From: Aliirhizobium smilacinae
GTDB lineage: Bacteria; Pseudomonadota; Alphaproteobacteria; Rhizobiales; Rhizobiaceae
Length of the DNA stretch: 64,000 nt
Direction of reading: 5' to 3'
Assembly (NCBI RefSeq): GCF_006335145.1
Contig: NZ_VDMN01000007.1
Coordinates: 186,001 to 250,000, forward strand
The translations under genes were made by a program, and so were the position numbers. The notes under the pieces were generated by a model. The model saw nothing but the letters and a program-made list of their open reading frames with translations. It searched no databases and was not told the DNA's origin. Position 1 is the stretch's first letter. The number at the start of each line of letters is the position of its first letter. Positions 17,453 through 25,526 of the stretch are shown here, piece by piece.

Positions 17453-17707
17453 ATGAAAAAGATCCTGCTGATCGCCGCACTTGTCGGCACTCTCGCATCG
17501 TGCACCTCGACTGAAAAGGGGACTGCCATCGGTGCTGGATCCGGTGCGCTTATCGGCGGCGCCGTCACAAACAGCTGGGGCGGCGCAGCAGTTGGTGCAG
17601 TCGGCGGCGGCCTGATCGGCGCAGCCATCGGCGAATCCCAGAAGCGTAACGGCTACTGCGTCTATCGCGACCGTTATGGCCGTAACTACGAGGCACGTTG
17701 CCGCTAA
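17453..17707 (+). CDS. Glycine-zipper lipoprotein
   Basis: The 84-residue product has a signal peptide with lipobox LASC (lipidated cysteine near residue 17), then a glycine-zipper region (AIGAGSGALIGGAVTNSWGGAAVGAVGGGLIGAAIG) and a short tail with two cysteines (GYCVYRDRYGRNYEARCR). Such proteins sit in the outer membrane or periplasm; no specific function is assigned. AAGGAA lies 9 bases before the ATG. It follows the DUF3309 gene by 33 bases and could be transcribed from the same stress promoter; a strong terminator closes the unit. Confidence 0.88.
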   Translation: MKKILLIAALVGTLASCTSTEKGTAIGAGSGALIGGAVTNSWGGAAVGAVGGGLIGAAIGESQKRNGYCVYRDRYGRNYEARCR

Positions 17708-17729
17708 GCGGTACGTTTTCCAAAGACAA

Positions 17730-17772
17730 GTTAAGGCCAGGATAGGGAAACCGATTCCGGCCTTAACTTTTT
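17730..17772 (+). terminator. Rho-independent terminator after the glycine-zipper gene
   Basis: GTTAAGGCC (17730-17738) and GGCCTTAAC (17759-17767) form a perfect 9-bp stem followed by TTTTT, 22 bases after the lipoprotein stop codon. Confidence 0.88.
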
Positions 17773-17794
17773 GCGATTCCGGAAATTGAAATTT

Positions 17795-18523
17795 TCAGCC
17801 GGCCATGTACTGGCCGCCATTGGCAGTAAGCGTCGAGCCGGTGATGAAACCTGCATCGTCGGATGCGAGAAACACCACGCATCGGGCAATTTCCTCCGGC
17901 TTGCCGAGCCGCCCCACCGGAATATGCGGCAGGATCTTTTCCTCCAGCACCTGGCTGGGAATGGCTTTCACCATGTCGGTCTCGGTGTAACCTGGGCAGA
18001 TCGCATTGACCGTGATGTTTCGGGATGCCCCTTCGAGCGCCAGCGCCTTGGTAAAACCGAGATCGCCCGCCTTTGCTGCGGCGTAATTCGCCTGACCGAG
18101 CTGGCCCTTTTGCCCGTTGATCGAGGATATGCTGATGACACGACCGAAACCGCGCTCGCGCATGCCCGGCCAGATGGGATGGGTCATGTTGAACAGGCCA
18201 GTCAGATTGGTACCGATCACCTCGTTCCATTGCTGCGGTGTCATGCGATGGAACATGTTGTCCCGCGCAATGCCGGCATTGTTGACGAGGATTTCAACCG
18301 GTCCTAACTGCTTTTCGACGGCCGCGACGCCGGCAACGCAGGCGTCGTAATCCGACACGTCCCACTTGAATACCGGAATGCCGGTAGCCTCATGAAACTG
18401 GGAGGCCCGCTCGTCATTGCCATGATAACTTGCCGCGACACGATAGCCCGCAGCCTTGAGCGCGATCGAAACCGCAGCACCTATGCCGCGCGTTCCGCCC
18501 GAAACGAGAGCAACCCGCCCCAT
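17795..18523 (-). CDS. phbB: Acetoacetyl-CoA reductase
   Basis: The 242-residue short-chain dehydrogenase reduces acetoacetyl-CoA to (R)-3-hydroxybutyryl-CoA with NADPH, the second step of polyhydroxybutyrate synthesis. It has the cofactor motif SGGTRGIGAA near residue 10, NNAG near 88, the catalytic serine in ISISSINGQKGQ near 138, and YAAAKAG (Tyr/Lys) near 151. The specific PhbB call rests on the GQKGQLGQANYAAAKAG signature and on being 34 bases downstream of phbA in the same direction. The ATG at 18523 is preceded by AAGGAAGA; a GTG one codon earlier is possible. Confidence 0.94.
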   Translation of the reverse strand: MGRVALVSGGTRGIGAAVSIALKAAGYRVAASYHGNDERASQFHEATGIPVFKWDVSDYDACVAGVAAVEKQLGPVEILVNNAGIARDNMFHRMTPQQWNEVIGTNLTGLFNMTHPIWPGMRERGFGRVISISSINGQKGQLGQANYAAAKAGDLGFTKALALEGASRNITVNAICPGYTETDMVKAIPSQVLEEKILPHIPVGRLGKPEEIARCVVFLASDDAGFITGSTLTANGGQYMAG

Positions 18524-18557
18524 CACTCTTCCTTCTCTTTATAAACCGACACGAGAC

Positions 18558-19739
18558 TCAAGCCCGTTCCAGACACATTGCGACACCCATGCCGCCACCG
18601 ATACAAAGCGTCGCCAGTCCCTTGGACGATCCGCGTCGCTTCATCTCGAACAACAAGGTGTTGAGAATACGGGCTCCGGACGCGCCGATCGGATGACCGA
18701 TGGCGATCGCTCCACCATTGACGTTGACGACCGATGGATCGAGACCGAGGTCACGCACCACAGCACAGCTTTGTGCTGCAAATGCCTCGTTCGCTTCGAT
18801 GAGGTCGAGATCCGCGACTTTCCAGCCGGCCTTTTCCAGCGCCTTTCGCGACGCCGGGATCGGTCCCGTTCCCATGATCTGCGGATCGACACCAGCCGTT
18901 GCCCAGGAGGCTATGCGAGCAAGCGGCTCTATGCCCCGACGCCTGGCTTCATCTTCCGTCATCAGCACCACGGCTGCAGCACCGTCATTGAGACCGGAAG
19001 AATTTCCGGCCGTCACCGTGCCGTCCTTGTCGAAGGCCGGACGGAGTTTTGCCATCAGGTCGAATGTGGCACCGGCGCGGATATATTCGTCCTGATCGAC
19101 CGTTACATCACCCTTCCGGCCCTTCAGCACAAAAGGCAGGATCTCGTCGGTGAACCGCCCGGCCGCCTGCGCGGCCTCGGCCTTGTTCTGTGAAGACACC
19201 GCATACTGATCCTGGTCATCGCGCGACAGCCGCCACTGACGGGCGATGTTTTCCGCCGTGATTCCCATGTGATAGCCATAGAACGCGTCGGTCAGGCCGT
19301 CCTTCAGCATCGTATCGACCATCTTGAAATCACCCATCTTCACGCCGCCGCGAAGATGGGCGCAATGCGGCGCCATGGACATGGATTCCTGGCCGCCGGC
19401 GACGATGATCTTTGCATCCCCGAGTGCGATCTGCTGCATGCCGAGCGCAACGGCGCGCAGGCCCGAGCCGCAGAGCTGGTTGACGCCCCAGGCCGTTGCC
19501 TCCTGTGGCAAGCCTGCCTTCATGGCGGCCTGCCGCGCCGGGTTCTGCCCCTCGCCCGCCGGCAGAACCTGCCCCAAGATCACCTCGTCCACCTCACCCG
19601 CCTCGACACCGGCACGCGCAAGCGCGCCCCTGATCACGGTGGCCCCGAGTTCATGCGCCGGGACACTTGCAAAGGCCCCGTTGAAAGATCCGACGGCGGT
19701 ACGACCGGCGGCGGCGATGACGATAGCTGGGCTGGCCAT
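18558..19739 (-). CDS. phbA: Acetyl-CoA acetyltransferase (beta-ketothiolase)
   Basis: The 393-residue thiolase condenses two acetyl-CoA to acetoacetyl-CoA, the first step of polyhydroxybutyrate synthesis. The acyl-accepting cysteine is in NQLCGSGLRAV near residue 88, the catalytic histidine in GGAIAIGHPIGASGARI near 348, and the second cysteine in LATLCIGGGMGVAM near 378. Start MASPAIVIAAAGRT matches the family; the open frame extends 49 codons further upstream but diverges. It is the first gene of phbAB, divergent from the regulator phaR, with a 230-base shared spacer that holds small palindromes. Confidence 0.95.
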   Translation of the reverse strand: MASPAIVIAAAGRTAVGSFNGAFASVPAHELGATVIRGALARAGVEAGEVDEVILGQVLPAGEGQNPARQAAMKAGLPQEATAWGVNQLCGSGLRAVALGMQQIALGDAKIIVAGGQESMSMAPHCAHLRGGVKMGDFKMVDTMLKDGLTDAFYGYHMGITAENIARQWRLSRDDQDQYAVSSQNKAEAAQAAGRFTDEILPFVLKGRKGDVTVDQDEYIRAGATFDLMAKLRPAFDKDGTVTAGNSSGLNDGAAAVVLMTEDEARRRGIEPLARIASWATAGVDPQIMGTGPIPASRKALEKAGWKVADLDLIEANEAFAAQSCAVVRDLGLDPSVVNVNGGAIAIGHPIGASGARILNTLLFEMKRRGSSKGLATLCIGGGMGVAMCLERA

Positions 19740-19813
19740 GAGCGTCCTTGCGTTTCCTCTAAATTTATTGCGGCGGACACTGGCAAAGCTTGGTCGGGGT
19801 GTCAAATGGACAC

Positions 19814-19848
19814 ATGCAGAGATGCATCTGGCACAATTTGCTGCGCAA
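19814..19848. promoter_or_regulatory. Candidate operator palindromes between phbA and phaR
   Basis: ATGCA-GAGA-TGCAT (19814-19827) is a perfect inverted repeat, and TTGC-TGC-GCAA (19838-19848) another, 10 bases further on. Both contain the TGC/GCA half-sites known from PhaR operators in other Alphaproteobacteria. They lie in the spacer shared by phbA and phaR, so binding of PhaR here is plausible but unproven. Confidence 0.45.
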
Positions 19849-19969
19849 CACGATTTTCGTCGCGCCGCACAAAAACATTGTCTCACAGCATGGTTTGGGC
19901 TTACATTTCCAGCGGGAGAAGGGCGTTAGCCCGAAAAATCACAAGATCCATGCTGTGGGAGGCAAAGCT

Positions 19970-20551
19970 ATGGCGAAAGCCGAAGGCGAAACCGTTATCA
20001 AGAAATACGCCAACCGGCGGCTGTATAACACCGGTACGAGCACCTATGTCACCCTTGAGGATCTCGCCAAGATGGTGAAGAAGGGCGAGGTTTTTGCGGT
20101 GCAGGATGCCAAAAGCGGCGAAGACATCACCCATTCCGTCCTGACGCAGATCATTTTCGAGCAGGAATCGAAGACCGGAAACACGCTGCTGCCCGTTTCA
20201 TTCCTGCGGCAGCTAATTTCCTTTTACGGCGACCAGATGCAGACGGTCGTGCCGACTTTTCTGGAACAGTCGATGCATGCCTTCACCGAGCAGCAGGTGC
20301 AGATGCGCGAACAGATGACGCGCGCCTTCGGCGAGACCCCGCTCGGCAAGAATTTTCAGGCCCCGATACAGATGATGGAGGATCAGGTGCGCCGCAACAC
20401 CGAAATGTTCCGCCAGGCCATGCAGATGTTCGCGCCCTATTCCGCGGCACCGGCAAGCCCCGCACCGAAAAAGGCGGAAGCTCGGGATATCGACGAGTTG
20501 AAGGAACAGCTGCGCAATCTGCAGAGCCGGCTGGACAGCCTCGGCGCCTGA
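19970..20551 (+). CDS. phaR: Polyhydroxyalkanoate synthesis repressor PhaR
   Basis: The 193-residue protein has the PHB/PHA DNA-binding accumulation-regulator domain at its N-terminus (IKKYANRRLYNTGTSTYVTLEDLAKMVKKGE) followed by the PHB-accumulation domain (SGEDITHSVLTQIIFEQE, LLPVSFLRQLISFYGDQMQ) and a C-terminal coiled coil (DELKEQLRNLQSRLDSL). PhaR senses the polymer and represses phasin and related genes; in rhizobia the homologue (AniA) also affects carbon flow and polysaccharide. The start is the ATG behind GGGAGGCAAAGCT; the frame is open 60 codons further upstream without similarity. It is divergent from phbA. Confidence 0.95.
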   Translation: MAKAEGETVIKKYANRRLYNTGTSTYVTLEDLAKMVKKGEVFAVQDAKSGEDITHSVLTQIIFEQESKTGNTLLPVSFLRQLISFYGDQMQTVVPTFLEQSMHAFTEQQVQMREQMTRAFGETPLGKNFQAPIQMMEDQVRRNTEMFRQAMQMFAPYSAAPASPAPKKAEARDIDELKEQLRNLQSRLDSLGA

Positions 20552-20585
20552 CACCGCAACGTCGAAAGATCAGAACCAAGCGCAA

Positions 20586-20614
20586 CAAAAAAGCCCGGTG
20601 AAAACCGGGCTTTA
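20586..20614 (-). terminator. Rho-independent terminator after rpmF
   Basis: Read leftward, AAAGCCCGGT and ACCGGGCTTT form a 10-bp stem around a TTTC loop, followed by a run of six or more T. It serves rpmF, 25 bases upstream on that strand, and may also stop phaR transcription from the other side, where only three T follow. Confidence 0.88.
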
Positions 20615-20638
20615 AAGTGATTGCTCAAAAGCAAGCGC

Positions 20639-20824
20639 TTATGCGCTTTCCTTCGGCGTCAGAACCTGGCGACCGCGATACATGCCGGTCTTCAGGTCGA
20701 TGTGGTGAGGACGGCGAAGTTCGCCGGAGTTCTTGTCCTCGACGAATGTCGGGGTAGCGAGCGCGTCGGCGGAGCGGCGCATACCGCGCTTGGATCGGCT
20801 AACTTTTCTTTTTGGTACTGCCAT
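20639..20824 (-). CDS. rpmF: 50S ribosomal protein L32
   Basis: The 61-residue basic protein begins MAVPKRKVSRSKRGMRRSADAL, the standard L32 N-terminus, and ends GMYRGRQVLTPKESA. It is a small late-assembly protein of the large ribosomal subunit. The zinc-binding CxxC pairs found in some L32 proteins are absent, as is normal for the zinc-independent alphaproteobacterial form. It reads in the same direction as mtgA and the glutathione transferase upstream but is 167 bases away and has its own terminator. Confidence 0.97.
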   Translation of the reverse strand: MAVPKRKVSRSKRGMRRSADALATPTFVEDKNSGELRRPHHIDLKTGMYRGRQVLTPKESA

Positions 20825-20991
20825 TTGTGTTACTCCACTTCGTGCAAAACGCCATATTCGGCCCCGGTGAGGCCGAACCCGTCACGTCTCGATCTCGGAA
20901 ATTTGGCTGGCTTATACATGCCAGTCAGGGCTTTGACCAGTCCCCACCGGCATTTTTTCGCATGAGTACTGGATCATGCGAATCAAAGGCA

Positions 20992-21651
20992 TCAGGCTTC
21001 GTCCGCGGGTACGATCCAGGTCTCGGCAAGGGCCGCCGTCTCCCATGCTTTCCATGCAGAATGCGCCTTCATTGCGGCGATGTAGGCAAGCACCGCCTTG
21101 TCGGACGACAGCTCGTAAGCTTCGAACCGATTGACGACCGGCGCAAACATCGCGTCCGCCGCCGAAAACTCACCGAACAGATAAGGCCCGCCCGAGCGTG
21201 CCGTCAGTTCAGTCCAGATCGCGGAGATCCGCGCGACGTCGGCGTCGACGCCCGCCTGCACGTCCTGCGGCAGATCGAGCGACCGTTTTGGCCGGCGAAT
21301 GTTCATCGGGCAGGCATTGCGTATCCCCCTGAAGCCCGAGAGCATCTCCATCGAGATTGAACGCGCCACGGCCCGGTCAGCCGTTGCTTTCGGCCAGATG
21401 GCCTTTTCCGGAAAAAGCTCGGCGACATATTCGATGATCGCAAGCGATTCCCACACCCGAAACTCGCCATGATGCAGAACCGGCACCCGGCCCGTGGGCG
21501 AGATCGTCCTGAATTCCGGATTTCCCCCGGCATCGTCGAATGGGATCAGCACTTCGCGAAACGGCACGCCGGCCGCCGTTAATGCGATCCACGGCCGGAA
21601 CGACCATGACGAATAATTTTTGTTGCCGATATAAAGGGTGAGTTCGTCCAT
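20992..21651 (-). CDS. Glutathione S-transferase family protein
   Basis: The 219-residue protein has an N-terminal thioredoxin-like domain (LTLYIGNKNYSSWSFRPWIALTAAGVPF, with the PVLHHG cis-proline loop and WESLAIIEYVAE motif) and a helical C-terminal domain (GPYLFGEFSAADAMFAPVVNRFEAY). The serine in NYSSWS is the likely glutathione-activating residue. Family members detoxify electrophiles or act in glutathione-linked redox chemistry; no substrate can be named. It lies 67 bases downstream of mtgA in the same direction and may be cotranscribed with it. Confidence 0.92.
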   Translation of the reverse strand: MDELTLYIGNKNYSSWSFRPWIALTAAGVPFREVLIPFDDAGGNPEFRTISPTGRVPVLHHGEFRVWESLAIIEYVAELFPEKAIWPKATADRAVARSISMEMLSGFRGIRNACPMNIRRPKRSLDLPQDVQAGVDADVARISAIWTELTARSGGPYLFGEFSAADAMFAPVVNRFEAYELSSDKAVLAYIAAMKAHSAWKAWETAALAETWIVPADEA

Positions 21652-21718
21652 CGCAGCCTCCAGCGTTACGCGCAGGCTACAGGCGGTCGCCCCATGTCTC
21701 CAATGAAAAGCTTAGAAC

Positions 21719-22420
21719 TCACCCATAAATGCATTTGATATACTCGCCGGAATTGCGAGCGCGGCGATCGATCAGGGCCGCAAGACGGCGCATGCCACGT
21801 CCGGGCTTGCTGGCAACGCGGGTGAACGGATTGGGAAGGGCGACGGCAAGCAGCGCCGACTGGCTGGTGCTGAGTTTCGAGGCACTGGTCTTGAAATAAT
21901 GTTGTGCCGCCGCCTCGGCGCCATAGATGCCCGGCCCCCATTCGGCAACATTAAGGTAGATTTCCATCATCCGCCGTTTCGACCACACGGTATCGGAAGC
22001 GAGCGCCAGTGGCAGTTCCAGCACTTTGCGCACGAAGAAGCGGCCATTCCACAGGAACAGGTTCTTGGCGGTCTGCATCGATATCGTGCTGGCGCCGCGG
22101 GTCGCCTCTCCATCGAGCGCATCCTGCATCACACCGCGCATCTGCCTCCAGTCGACACCGCCGTGGGAACAGAACTGCCCGTCTTCCGACATCATAACGG
22201 CGCGCACGAGATTGGGAGATATTGCGTCGATATCCACCCAGCGCCGGTCATAACCGCGAAGCAGCACGAGTTCCGATAGCATCAGAGTCGAGACCGGCCG
22301 GGTGAAGGGCAACGCATAGACCGGGATCAGCAGATAGGGCAGAACCAGAAGCACCAGGACTACCAGAACCACACGCCTTGCGGCATGTCTGAGCGATCCC
22401 GCCTTTAGCCGTTTCGGCAT
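21719..22420 (-). CDS. mtgA: Monofunctional peptidoglycan glycosyltransferase
   Basis: The 233-residue protein has one N-terminal membrane anchor (RRVVLVVLVLLVLPYLLIPVY) and a periplasmic GT51 domain: the catalytic glutamate in MMSEDGQFCSHGGVDW, GASTISMQTAKNLFLW, and MMEIYLNVAEWGPGIYGAEAAAQHYF. It polymerises lipid II into glycan strands and has no transpeptidase domain. The start MPKRLKAGS has GAGGAG upstream; the frame is open 54 codons further on without similarity. It is divergent from ispA with a 173-base spacer. Confidence 0.95.
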   Translation of the reverse strand: MPKRLKAGSLRHAARRVVLVVLVLLVLPYLLIPVYALPFTRPVSTLMLSELVLLRGYDRRWVDIDAISPNLVRAVMMSEDGQFCSHGGVDWRQMRGVMQDALDGEATRGASTISMQTAKNLFLWNGRFFVRKVLELPLALASDTVWSKRRMMEIYLNVAEWGPGIYGAEAAAQHYFKTSASKLSTSQSALLAVALPNPFTRVASKPGRGMRRLAALIDRRARNSGEYIKCIYG

Positions 22421-22593
22421 GGCGGGCTCCTCTTCCGCGTCTTGTCGATCCGGCGTGATGTCCAACGTGACGTTCCCATGGGCTGTGACTTTCATAGCCA
22501 CAATGACAGCCTGTGACGAGTCCGGCACCAAAACTTCCTGTGGGGTGGTAAATCCCGTTGCCAGCCGTCGAACGGCATGCAAGACAGCGGCCC

Positions 22594-23508
22594 ATGAGCA
22601 AAGAGCAGACCTCCTTCGAGATCCGATTGAAGCAGAGCGCCGCCGAGACGGAATCTCTGCTGATGCGCCTGCTGTCGCAGCAGGTTCTGGATGACGAAAT
22701 CGCCCGGCCGGAAAATCTGACCGCCGCCATGCGTCACGGAACGTTGAACGGCGGCAAGCGGCTCAGACCCTTTCTCGTCGTCGAAAGCGCCGCCCTTTTC
22801 GGCGGTAACCACGAGACTGCATTGCGAATCGGTGCAGCGCTGGAATGCCTGCATTGTTATTCGCTCATCCATGACGATCTGCCGGCCATGGACGACGACG
22901 ATCTGCGCCGCGGCCAGCCGACGGTCCACAAGGCTTTCGACGAGGCGGTCGCGATCCTCGCCGGCGACAGCCTGCTGACCTACGCTTTCGATATCATCGC
23001 AGCACCGGAGACGGCGCTTGCAGCAGACGGCAAGGTTCAGCTGGTCTCGGCATTGGCACGCGCAGCAGGCGTCGGCGGCATGGCCGGCGGACAGGCGCTC
23101 GATCTGGCAGCCGAAAAAAATGCACCCGATGAAGCCGGAATCCGTACCCTGCAGGCAATGAAGACCGGCGCGCTTTTACGCTTCGCCTGCGAGGCCGGCC
23201 CGGTCATTGCCGGAGCATCCGATGACGACCGCAAGCGGCTGAGGGTGTTTGGCGAAAAGATCGGCCTCGCCTTTCAGCTGGCCGACGATCTTCTCGACGT
23301 CACCTCCGATGCAGCAACGCTCGGCAAGGCAGCCGGCAAGGATGCCGGACGCGGCAAGGGCACGCTGATCGGACTGCATGGGATGGAATGGGCGGAAAAG
23401 ACGCTGAACGACCTGACCAGGGAAGCCGTCGACCTGCTTGAGCCTTATGGCGCGAAAGCCGAGATCCTGCAGCAGGCAGCCCGCTTCGTCGCAAATCGCC
23501 AGAGCTGA
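22594..23508 (+). CDS. ispA: Farnesyl diphosphate synthase (polyprenyl synthetase)
   Basis: The 304-residue enzyme adds isopentenyl diphosphate to dimethylallyl and geranyl diphosphate to make farnesyl diphosphate. Both aspartate-rich motifs are present: LIHDDLPAMDDDDLRRG near residue 90 and QLADDLLDVTSD near 230, with GGKRLRP near residue 50. The two small residues before the first motif fit a C15 product. The start MSKEQTSFE follows a weak ribosome site; twelve further open codons precede it. The gene shares the isoprenoid pathway with ispG 2 kb away, although they are not in one operon. Confidence 0.94.
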   Translation: MSKEQTSFEIRLKQSAAETESLLMRLLSQQVLDDEIARPENLTAAMRHGTLNGGKRLRPFLVVESAALFGGNHETALRIGAALECLHCYSLIHDDLPAMDDDDLRRGQPTVHKAFDEAVAILAGDSLLTYAFDIIAAPETALAADGKVQLVSALARAAGVGGMAGGQALDLAAEKNAPDEAGIRTLQAMKTGALLRFACEAGPVIAGASDDDRKRLRVFGEKIGLAFQLADDLLDVTSDAATLGKAAGKDAGRGKGTLIGLHGMEWAEKTLNDLTREAVDLLEPYGAKAEILQQAARFVANRQS

Positions 23509-23536
23509 TCCGACAACATCGTACCTGACAAAAATT

Positions 23537-23578
23537 GAGCCTGCCGCCGACCGATGAGACGACGGCAGGCTGATTTTT
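23537..23578. terminator. Terminator between ispA and the OmpA-family gene
   Basis: GCCTGCCG and CGGCAGGC form a stem with a 16-base loop, followed rightward by TGATTTTT. It lies between two converging genes and should mainly stop ispA transcription. Confidence 0.7.
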
Positions 23579-24233
23579 ACTGCTGGATCGGTGCGATCGC
23601 CACTTCGACGCGGCGGTTCTGCGCGCGGCCGTCCGCCGTCGCGTTGGAAGCGACCGGCTGCGACGGACCGAAGCCCATGGTCGAGATGCGGCGCTGGTCG
23701 ACACCACGGCCACCCAGATAGTTGGCGACGGAGGCAGCACGGCGCTCAGACAGGCCCTGGTTATGCTGCAGGCTGCCGGTCGAGTCGGTATGGCCGTTCA
23801 CGTCGATATAGGTCTTGCCGAACTTGTTCAGAACGATCGCGACGGAATCCAGCGTCTGGTAGAACGGCGGGATGACCTGATCCTGGTCGGTCGCAAAGGT
23901 GATGTTCGACGGCATGTTGAGGATGATGCGATCGCCCTGGCGGGTAACCGAAACGCCGGTTCCCTGCAGCTGCTGGCGCAGTTCGGATTCCTGACGGTCC
24001 ATGTAATTGCCGATCGCGCCGCCGGCGAGGCCGCCGATTGCTGCACCGATAAGCGCATTGCGGCCCTTGTTGCCGCCGCCGATGACGAGACCGCCGAGAG
24101 CGCCGATACCGGCACCGATCGCGGCGCCGCCCGCGGTGTTGGAAACCTTCTGCTCGCCCGTATACGGGTCGGTCGTGGTGCAGGCAGAAAGGAAGGTCGC
24201 AGCCAGTGCGACGATGGCAAATTTCTTGAGCAT
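23577..24233 (-). CDS. OmpA-family lipoprotein with glycine zipper
   Basis: The 218-residue protein has a lipoprotein signal (ATFLSAC, lipidated cysteine near residue 18), a glycine-zipper stretch at about 36-80 (AAIGAGIGALGGLVIGGG, ALIGAAIGGLAGGAIG) and a C-terminal OmpA domain that binds peptidoglycan (DVNGHTDSTGSLQHNQGLSERRAASVANYL). It resembles YiaD of E. coli and should tie the outer membrane to the wall. The start MLKKFAIVA gives a proper signal peptide; the frame runs 18 codons further upstream. It converges with ispA. Confidence 0.92.
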   Translation of the reverse strand: MLKKFAIVALAATFLSACTTTDPYTGEQKVSNTAGGAAIGAGIGALGGLVIGGGNKGRNALIGAAIGGLAGGAIGNYMDRQESELRQQLQGTGVSVTRQGDRIILNMPSNITFATDQDQVIPPFYQTLDSVAIVLNKFGKTYIDVNGHTDSTGSLQHNQGLSERRAASVANYLGGRGVDQRRISTMGFGPSQPVASNATADGRAQNRRVEVAIAPIQQ

Positions 24234-24357
24234 TCGAATCGTTTCCCGTCCTAGGTGGTCGCACTTCCTTACCACGAAATGCGGCAAAACGAGGAAGGGG
24301 CTGCTTTCTCCCGGTCATTGGCCACTGACGAGAAGAAAGCCCCACTTGCGATCGCCG

Positions 24358-24852
24358 TCATGCGGCGGGCGGAAGGATTTCGATATGGTTGCGCAAACCG
24401 CTGGCGACAATGGCCGGAATATCCGGCGGTGCAATCGGCGAGAAAGCCGTCTGCCTGAACTCGGCCTTGTCGCCGACATCTACGAAAAAAGCCTCGTGAT
24501 GGCTGCCGGGCGAATTGATGATCAGCATACGTGCATCGGTCTTTCCCGGATTGCGGAACGCGTGAACGGTGCCGGGCACGATATGAACCGCCTCGCCCGC
24601 ACCCTTCAGGTGCCAGTCGCCATCGAGGAAAAATTCGTATTGCCCTTCCAGAACATAGAAAGCTTCGTCGTCTGCCTGGCGATGCAGAGGCGCGCCCTGT
24701 CCGGGTGCGGTGCGGTTCTCGATCAGAGTAAACTTGTCACCGGTTGCGGCGCTGCGGACATGGAAGGTCAGCAGGTTGCCGAGAAAATGAACCGTCATCG
24801 GTCCGGTGTCGCCACATATGTTGCTGTTTGAATCGACCTTGGCGGCCATCAT
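24358..24852 (-). CDS. Cupin-domain protein
   Basis: The 164-residue protein is a single beta-barrel cupin. Motif 1 reads PLHRQADDEAFYVLEG, in which the usual H-x-H is H-x-Q, with the glutamate four residues on intact; motif 2 reads VPGTVHAFRN with its histidine. The metal site may therefore be altered. Its closest look is to the small 'cupin 2' proteins often labelled quercetin-dioxygenase-like; no substrate is known. It is divergent from a TetR regulator, with a palindrome in the 68-base spacer, so it is the likely target of that regulator. Confidence 0.88.
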   Translation of the reverse strand: MMAAKVDSNSNICGDTGPMTVHFLGNLLTFHVRSAATGDKFTLIENRTAPGQGAPLHRQADDEAFYVLEGQYEFFLDGDWHLKGAGEAVHIVPGTVHAFRNPGKTDARMLIINSPGSHHEAFFVDVGDKAEFRQTAFSPIAPPDIPAIVASGLRNHIEILPPAA

Positions 24853-24893
24853 CGTCTTGTCCTCTTTTCTATTTATGATACGATCGCCTCTTA

Positions 24894-24911
24894 ATGAGAT
24901 TATTATCTCAT
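24894..24911. promoter_or_regulatory. Operator palindrome between cupin and TetR genes
   Basis: ATGAGAT-TATT-ATCTCAT is a perfect inverted repeat with 7-base arms, ending 9 bases before the TetR start codon and covering the ground just before its ribosome site. Its place between divergent genes fits binding by the TetR protein to control both. Confidence 0.7.
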
Positions 24912-24920
24912 AAAGGAAAC

Positions 24921-25526
24921 ATGATGACCGGTCAAGTATTGCGCGAAACCAAGTTTGAGAGAATCAACCAGAAGAAGAGAACACGCGCCGAACTGCTGAG
25001 AACGGCTCGTCAGATGATCGAACAGGGAACGTCGTTTTCGGTGGCGGATGTCGCGGATGCATCCGGAATTTCGCGCGCCACGGCCTATCGTTATTTCTCG
25101 AAACCGGATGACATGCTGCGAGAAGCGGTGCTGGATGCGGTGGCGGAACAGGTCCATCTTTCCGAGGAAACTGCCCGGACAGGCACGGTCGAGCAGCGGC
25201 TGGATGAGATGGTTGGCCGGATTTTCCGCATGGTCGCCGAAAACGAGAGCGTCTTCCGCGCGTTTCTGGCCGCAGCCGTCACCAACGACCAGATCCCCCG
25301 CACCGGCCGCCGTATTCCCTGGCTGTCGCAGGCATTGCAGCCTATCGAGGAAAGGCTGTCGAAATCGGCCTATGAGGAGCTTCTCGCCGGCCTGTCACTG
25401 CTAACGGGCATCGAGGCGATCGTCGTGCTGCGCGACGTCTGTGCCATGGATATAGGAAGAGCCGAACAGATCGTACGCTGGTCCGCCCAGGCCATGCTCG
25501 CGAAAGCGCTGGCCGAGGCCGAGTGA
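24921..25526 (+). CDS. TetR-family transcription regulator
   Basis: The product (201 residues from this start) has an N-terminal helix-turn-helix (SVADVADASGISRATAYRYFSKPDDML, residues about 36-62) and a C-terminal ligand-sensing domain. The ATG at 24921 has AAAGGA 4 bases before; an in-frame ATG at 24894 lies inside the operator palindrome and is less likely. It faces the cupin gene across that palindrome, so it probably represses the cupin gene and itself until a small molecule, perhaps a substrate of the cupin, is bound. It converges on ispG, whose stop is adjacent. Confidence 0.92.
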   Translation: MMTGQVLRETKFERINQKKRTRAELLRTARQMIEQGTSFSVADVADASGISRATAYRYFSKPDDMLREAVLDAVAEQVHLSEETARTGTVEQRLDEMVGRIFRMVAENESVFRAFLAAAVTNDQIPRTGRRIPWLSQALQPIEERLSKSAYEELLAGLSLLTGIEAIVVLRDVCAMDIGRAEQIVRWSAQAMLAKALAEAE

